Assembly (NCBI GenBank): GCA_964490725.1
Contig: CAZBDU010000113.1
Coordinates: 1 to 15,347 of the forward strand
Direction: 5' to 3'
DNA: 15,347 nucleotides
Source of the DNA: CAZBDU01 sp964490725
Lineage (GTDB): Bacteria; Spirochaetota; Spirochaetia; SZUA-6; DRHE01
The notes under the pieces are model-generated. The model worked only from the letters and a program-made list of their open reading frames with translations, was not told the origin of the DNA and ran no database searches. A program made the translations under genes and the position numbers. This document shows, one piece after another, positions 12,019-15,347 of this stretch; position 1 is the stretch's first letter; each line of letters starts with the position of its first letter.

Positions 12019-14387
12019 CGTCTGCCTCCCTCTCCCCTTCGGGTCGAAGCCGCCGCGGCGCTCCGCTGCTGCGCTGGCGCCGGCTGCCGCCCGGGCCGCC
12101 GCGACGGGCCTGCCTCTTCTCTGCCCGCCTCCGCCTCCGCGCCGGCCAGCGCCAGCAGCACCCGCTCCGGGGTGAGGGGTGCGCTCAGCGGCACCTCCAG
12201 CTCCGGCCGGTAGGCCTTCATGGCCGCCGCCAGGGCGAAGTAGCCGGCGATCCCGTACATGAACGGCGGCTCCCCGATGGCCTTGGACCGCAGCAGCCCG
12301 CCGGCGCCGGGCGCGTCCTCCAGGAAGAGGATCTCCATCTCCGCCGGCGCGAAGTAGAGGTCCGGCACCTTGTAGGTGCTCAGGTCCCGGGTCAGGGTCT
12401 CGCCGCGCTGGGAGCGAGCCACCTCCTCCACCGTGAGCCAGCCCAGGCCCTGGACGATCCCGCCCTCGGCCTGGCCCAGGTCAACCGCCGGCTCCAGGCT
12501 GGATCCCAGGTCGTGCACCACCCGCACCGCCTCGATCCGGTAGGTGCCCCGCAGACAGTCCAGGGTGGCCTCCACCAGGGCGGTTCCGTACACGTGGTAG
12601 GCGAAGGGCTCCCCCTTCTCCCGGCTGCGGTCGAAGTGGATGCCCGGCGTGGCGTAGTGCGCCTGCGCCGAGAGGCCCAGGCGCCGCCGGTAGGCGGCCG
12701 CCACCAGGGCCTCCCAGCTCAGGGAGGCCGGCTCTCCCCCGCAGTAAACCTGCCCGGAGCGCACCTCCACGGAGCCGGCTTCGCAGCCCAGCTCCCCGGC
12801 GGCAGCCTCCCGCAGCCGCTCCAGGATGGCCTGGCAGGCCAGCCGCGCGGCCCCGCCGTTCAGATCCGCTCCCGTGGATGCGGCGGTGGGGGAGGTGTTG
12901 GCCACGGTAAGGGTGGTGGTGCTCTCCACCCGCACCCGCTCGCGGTCCACGCCCAGGGTGCGGGCCACCGCCTCGGCGATCTTTCGCCGCACCCCCTGCC
13001 CCATCTCCACCGCCCCGGTGCTGACGCTGACGCTGCCGTCGGTGTACACGTGCACCAGCGCTCCCCCCTGGTTGAGCACCGTGTTCGTGAAGGAGATCCC
13101 GAAGCACACCGGGACGGCTGCCAGCCCCTTCTTGCTCAGGGCATGGGCGGCGTTGTAGGTCGCTATCCGCTCCCTCCAGCGCGGCAGATCGAAGCGCTCC
13201 CGGGCAACCCCGAAGCAGCGCCGCGCGCGGGAGTCCCGCGCCTCCATCCCGTAGGGGAACAGGTCCCCCTCTTGCAGGAGGTTGCGCTGCTGCACCTCCA
13301 GGGGGCTCATCCCCAGCGCGTCCGCCCCGCGGGCGATCGCCGCCTCCAGCACGAACATGGCCTGCGGCGCTCCGAAGCCGCGGAAGGCGGTGTTGGGCGG
13401 CAGGTTGGTGCGGCAGGAAAGGCCGGTGGCGCGCACGTGGGGGATGAAGTAGCTGCCGGTGGCGTGGAAGAGCGTGCGCTCCAGGATGGAGGGGGAGAGG
13501 TCCGCGTGTGCGCCGGCGTCCTGGTAGAAGGTCACCTGGTAGGCTACCAGCCTTCCCTCCCGGGAGAGCCCCAGGCGGAAGTCCGCCGAATAGGGATGCC
13601 GTTTGCCGGTGAGCGGCACGTCTTCTCGGCGGCGCAGCACCAGCTTCACCGGGCGGCGCAGCCGGAAGGCCGCCAGCGCAGCCAGCGCCGCCCACGGGGT
13701 GGCCTGGTCCTCCTTGCCGCCGAACCCGCCCCCCAGGCGCGGCACCTCCACCTCGACCCGGTGCATGGGCACCCCCAGCACCCTGGCGGTCATCCGCTGC
13801 ACGCCCGTGGGGCTCTGGGTGGCCGAGAGCAGCTTCAACGATCCGTCCTCCCCGGGCAGCGCCAGGGCCGCCTGGGTCTCCATGTACAGGTGCTCCTGGG
13901 CGCCGGTGTCCACCCGGCCCTCCACCACCAGATCGCACTCATCCCAGGCCTCCTCCACCTGTCCCAGCTCGAGGGTGCGGGAGGCGCCGATCAGCAGCCC
14001 CTGCCGGGCGGCCTGGCGCGCATCGAACACCGCCGGCAGCTCCTCCACACGGGCATGCACCGCCTGGGCGCCCGCCCGGGCGGCCTCGGGGGTGTCCGCC
14101 ACCACCAAGGCCAGCGGCTGTCCCACGAAGTGCACCTCCCCGTCGGCCAGAAGCGGCTCATCGGGGACGATGGTGCCGATCTGGTTCTCCCCCGGCACCT
14201 CCTCCGCGCTCAGCACCGCCGCCACCCCCGGAAGGCGCGCCGCCTCCTCCAGCTCCAGCCGCTCGATCCTGCCGTGCGCCACCGTGGAGACCGCCACCGC
14301 GGCGTGCAGCAGCCCTTCGGGGTTCGGCAGGTCGTCCACGAAGCGGGCCTCCCCGCGGGCGTGGAGCGCTGCATCCGCTGCGTTCAC
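12015..14387 (-). CDS. Xanthine dehydrogenase-like molybdopterin-binding subunit
   Basis: A 790-residue catalytic subunit of the xanthine oxidase family, which hydroxylates purines or other N-heterocycles or aldehydes with water at a molybdenum centre. The N-terminal hammerhead domain spans about 8-120 and the two molybdopterin-binding domains follow. Visible landmarks: Gln191 in ATQSPTGVQ, GGGFGGKEDQ with Glu226, NTAFRGFGAPQ with substrate-orienting Arg336, VEMGQG (460-465) and GEPP with the catalytic base Glu706. The Glu226/Arg336/Glu706 set is the xanthine dehydrogenase pattern, and the CO-dehydrogenase selenium loop is absent. The last 40 residues (Glu/Ala/Arg/Gln-rich) look like a disordered tail. 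Start GTG at 14387 overlaps the FAD-subunit stop as GTGA, with GGAGGAGG upstream. Purine is the likely substrate class but this is not proven by sequence. Confidence 0.92.
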   Translation of the reverse strand: MNAADAALHARGEARFVDDLPNPEGLLHAAVAVSTVAHGRIERLELEEAARLPGVAAVLSAEEVPGENQIGTIVPDEPLLADGEVHFVGQPLALVVADTPEAARAGAQAVHARVEELPAVFDARQAARQGLLIGASRTLELGQVEEAWDECDLVVEGRVDTGAQEHLYMETQAALALPGEDGSLKLLSATQSPTGVQRMTARVLGVPMHRVEVEVPRLGGGFGGKEDQATPWAALAALAAFRLRRPVKLVLRRREDVPLTGKRHPYSADFRLGLSREGRLVAYQVTFYQDAGAHADLSPSILERTLFHATGSYFIPHVRATGLSCRTNLPPNTAFRGFGAPQAMFVLEAAIARGADALGMSPLEVQQRNLLQEGDLFPYGMEARDSRARRCFGVARERFDLPRWRERIATYNAAHALSKKGLAAVPVCFGISFTNTVLNQGGALVHVYTDGSVSVSTGAVEMGQGVRRKIAEAVARTLGVDRERVRVESTTTLTVANTSPTAASTGADLNGGAARLACQAILERLREAAAGELGCEAGSVEVRSGQVYCGGEPASLSWEALVAAAYRRRLGLSAQAHYATPGIHFDRSREKGEPFAYHVYGTALVEATLDCLRGTYRIEAVRVVHDLGSSLEPAVDLGQAEGGIVQGLGWLTVEEVARSQRGETLTRDLSTYKVPDLYFAPAEMEILFLEDAPGAGGLLRSKAIGEPPFMYGIAGYFALAAAMKAYRPELEVPLSAPLTPERVLLALAGAEAEAGREEAGPSRRPGRQPAPAQQRSAAAASTRRGEGGRR

Positions 14388-15347
14388 AGCACCTCCTCCG
14401 GATCGAAGCCACCGGCAAAACAGCGCTGGAAGTGGGCTACCAGGAGACGCCTCAACAGGAGGAGCCTGTAGGCGGCGCTTCCCCGCACGTCGCTGATGGG
14501 ATCGACCTCCCCGGCCGCCAGCTCCAGGACGCGCCTCACCGTCTGACCGTCCACGTTGCGGCCGGCCAGATAGGAGCTCGCGCCCTGGAGCAGCAGAGGC
14601 ACCGGCGCCACCCCGCCGGCGGAGATGCGCGCCTCCCGAATCACCCCGCCCTCTGCGGCGAACCAGGCGGCGCTGTTCACCCCCGCGATGTCCAGGTACT
14701 CCCGCCGGGAGACCTTCTCGAAGCTGAACGCCCCCCGGCTGGGGAGCGGAACCGTCACGGCCCTCAGCAGCTCCCCTGGGCGCAGGCAGGTCTGCCGGTA
14801 TCCCAGGTAGAACTCCGAGAGGGGCACCTCGCGGAGCCTGCCGCCGCGCTCCAGGGTGAGCGATGCGCCCAGGGCCAGGAGCATCACCGTGAGATCTCCG
14901 ATCGGGGAGGCGTTCACCAGGTTGCCCCCCACCGTGGCCCGGCGGCGGATCGGGGCGGAGGCCACCAGGCGCAGCCGGTCCGCCGCACCGGGCAGCGCCG
15001 CAGCGGCCAGCGGGTGACGCCGCAGCTCCTCCACGGTGGTGCCGGCGGCGATGACCAGCCTGCCCTGCGCCGCGCTGATGCCGGCCAGGGCGGTCTCCCG
15101 CGAAATGAAGCGCAGCCCCGCGCCGCGGAGCTCCTCCGGGCGCTGCACGAACAGGTCCGTACCGCCCGCCACCAGGACGGTCTCCGGCCCCTCGCAGGCA
15201 ACCGGCTCGGCCGGCAGGGCGGCCAGCCGCTCCGGGACGGCCAGGAAGTAGGGCGGCAGCACTCCAGCCTCCACCAGCCGGGCCACCCGGCCGGCCGCCC
15301 CGGCCGGCGCGGCTGAGGGGCCGGCGGGGGCGGCCTCGGGTACGCGG
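14384..15347 (-). CDS. Xanthine dehydrogenase-like FAD-binding subunit, partial at window edge
   Basis: The FAD domain of a molybdenum hydroxylase, passing electrons from the iron-sulfur clusters to NAD or another acceptor. Counting from GTG at 15286, the FAD-binding strands are VLVAGGTDLFV (37-47) and ASAPIRRRATVGGNLVNASPIGD (109-131), followed by the CO-dehydrogenase flavoprotein C-terminal-type region. GTG at 15286 could start a 300-residue protein, but the frame stays open to the window edge. The upstream residues are an Ala/Pro/Gly linker, and VARLVEAGVLPPYFLAVPERL resembles the hinge joining an N-terminal [2Fe-2S] domain to the FAD domain in fused XdhA-type subunits. I therefore treat the gene as truncated by the window, probably with the ferredoxin domain beyond it. 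Its TGA overlaps the start of the catalytic subunit. Confidence 0.88.
   Translation of the reverse strand, partial: RVPEAAPAGPSAAPAGAAGRVARLVEAGVLPPYFLAVPERLAALPAEPVACEGPETVLVAGGTDLFVQRPEELRGAGLRFISRETALAGISAAQGRLVIAAGTTVEELRRHPLAAAALPGAADRLRLVASAPIRRRATVGGNLVNASPIGDLTVMLLALGASLTLERGGRLREVPLSEFYLGYRQTCLRPGELLRAVTVPLPSRGAFSFEKVSRREYLDIAGVNSAAWFAAEGGVIREARISAGGVAPVPLLLQGASSYLAGRNVDGQTVRRVLELAAGEVDPISDVRGSAAYRLLLLRRLLVAHFQRCFAGGFDPEEVL

Noticed and set aside
12006..14471. 821-codon open frame on the plus strand opposite the molybdopterin subunit
   Set aside because: Low-complexity antisense translation with no domain; the opposite strand has all xanthine dehydrogenase motifs.
1..15347. CRISPR array, tRNA/rRNA, transposon or phage features
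   Set aside because: No regularly spaced repeats, structural RNA signatures, transposase motifs or long terminal inverted repeats were seen on either strand.

Overview
The window is very GC-rich (about 70% by eye), densely packed bacterial DNA. It encodes exported multihaem c-type cytochromes, a molybdenum hydroxylase, a Cache-type hybrid histidine kinase and a periplasmic FecR-domain protein. This mix suits a redox-versatile, probably anaerobic or facultative diderm, for example of the Desulfobacterota, Acidobacteriota or Methylomirabilota type. The phylum is inference only; no rRNA or other marker gene is present. All genes lie on the minus strand except one transporter.

Left part (1-3250). 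After a G-rich low-complexity edge comes a strong intrinsic terminator at 105-165. It closes a minus-strand group that reads, in transcription order, aldo/keto reductase (3171-2119), exported multihaem cytochrome (2016-670) and exported single-domain rhodanese (604-182). The cytochrome frame is broken by one in-frame TGA at 1800-1798. It separates the signal peptide and first CXXCH haem site from the remaining ten CXXCH sites. An AT-rich block with nested inverted repeats precedes the cytochrome.

Middle (3252-4421). A lone plus-strand MFS permease of the FHS/MFSD4-like type starts divergently from the reductase. Its 3' end overlaps the 3' end of the convergent histidine kinase gene by 41 bases.

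Core of interest (10082-4381, minus strand). A candidate sigma70-type promoter at 10082-10054, overlapped by a perfect 8+8 inverted repeat, precedes a tight operon. Its members are an orphan SBP_bac_5 solute-binding protein, a 30-residue Cys/Trp-rich peptide too short for routine gene calling, a radical SAM/SPASM peptide maturase, and a dCache-HAMP-PAS-HisKA-HATPase-receiver hybrid kinase. The binding-protein stop overlaps the peptide start (ATGA), and the maturase stop overlaps the kinase start (GTGA). A strong 11-bp hairpin lies between peptide and maturase. This has the architecture of a RiPP (ribosomally made, post-translationally modified peptide) locus with a built-in binding protein and sensor. 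The core motif CCWWMVGWVGV is not one I can assign to a characterised product.

Right part (10209 to the window edge, minus strand). A xanthine-dehydrogenase-like operon contains a FAD subunit running off the window (probably fused to a [2Fe-2S] domain) and a molybdopterin catalytic subunit. These are followed by a periplasmic FecR-domain protein and a large GNAT-fold protein, joined by 4-base overlaps or a 7-base gap. No tRNA, rRNA, CRISPR array, transposase or phage gene was seen.
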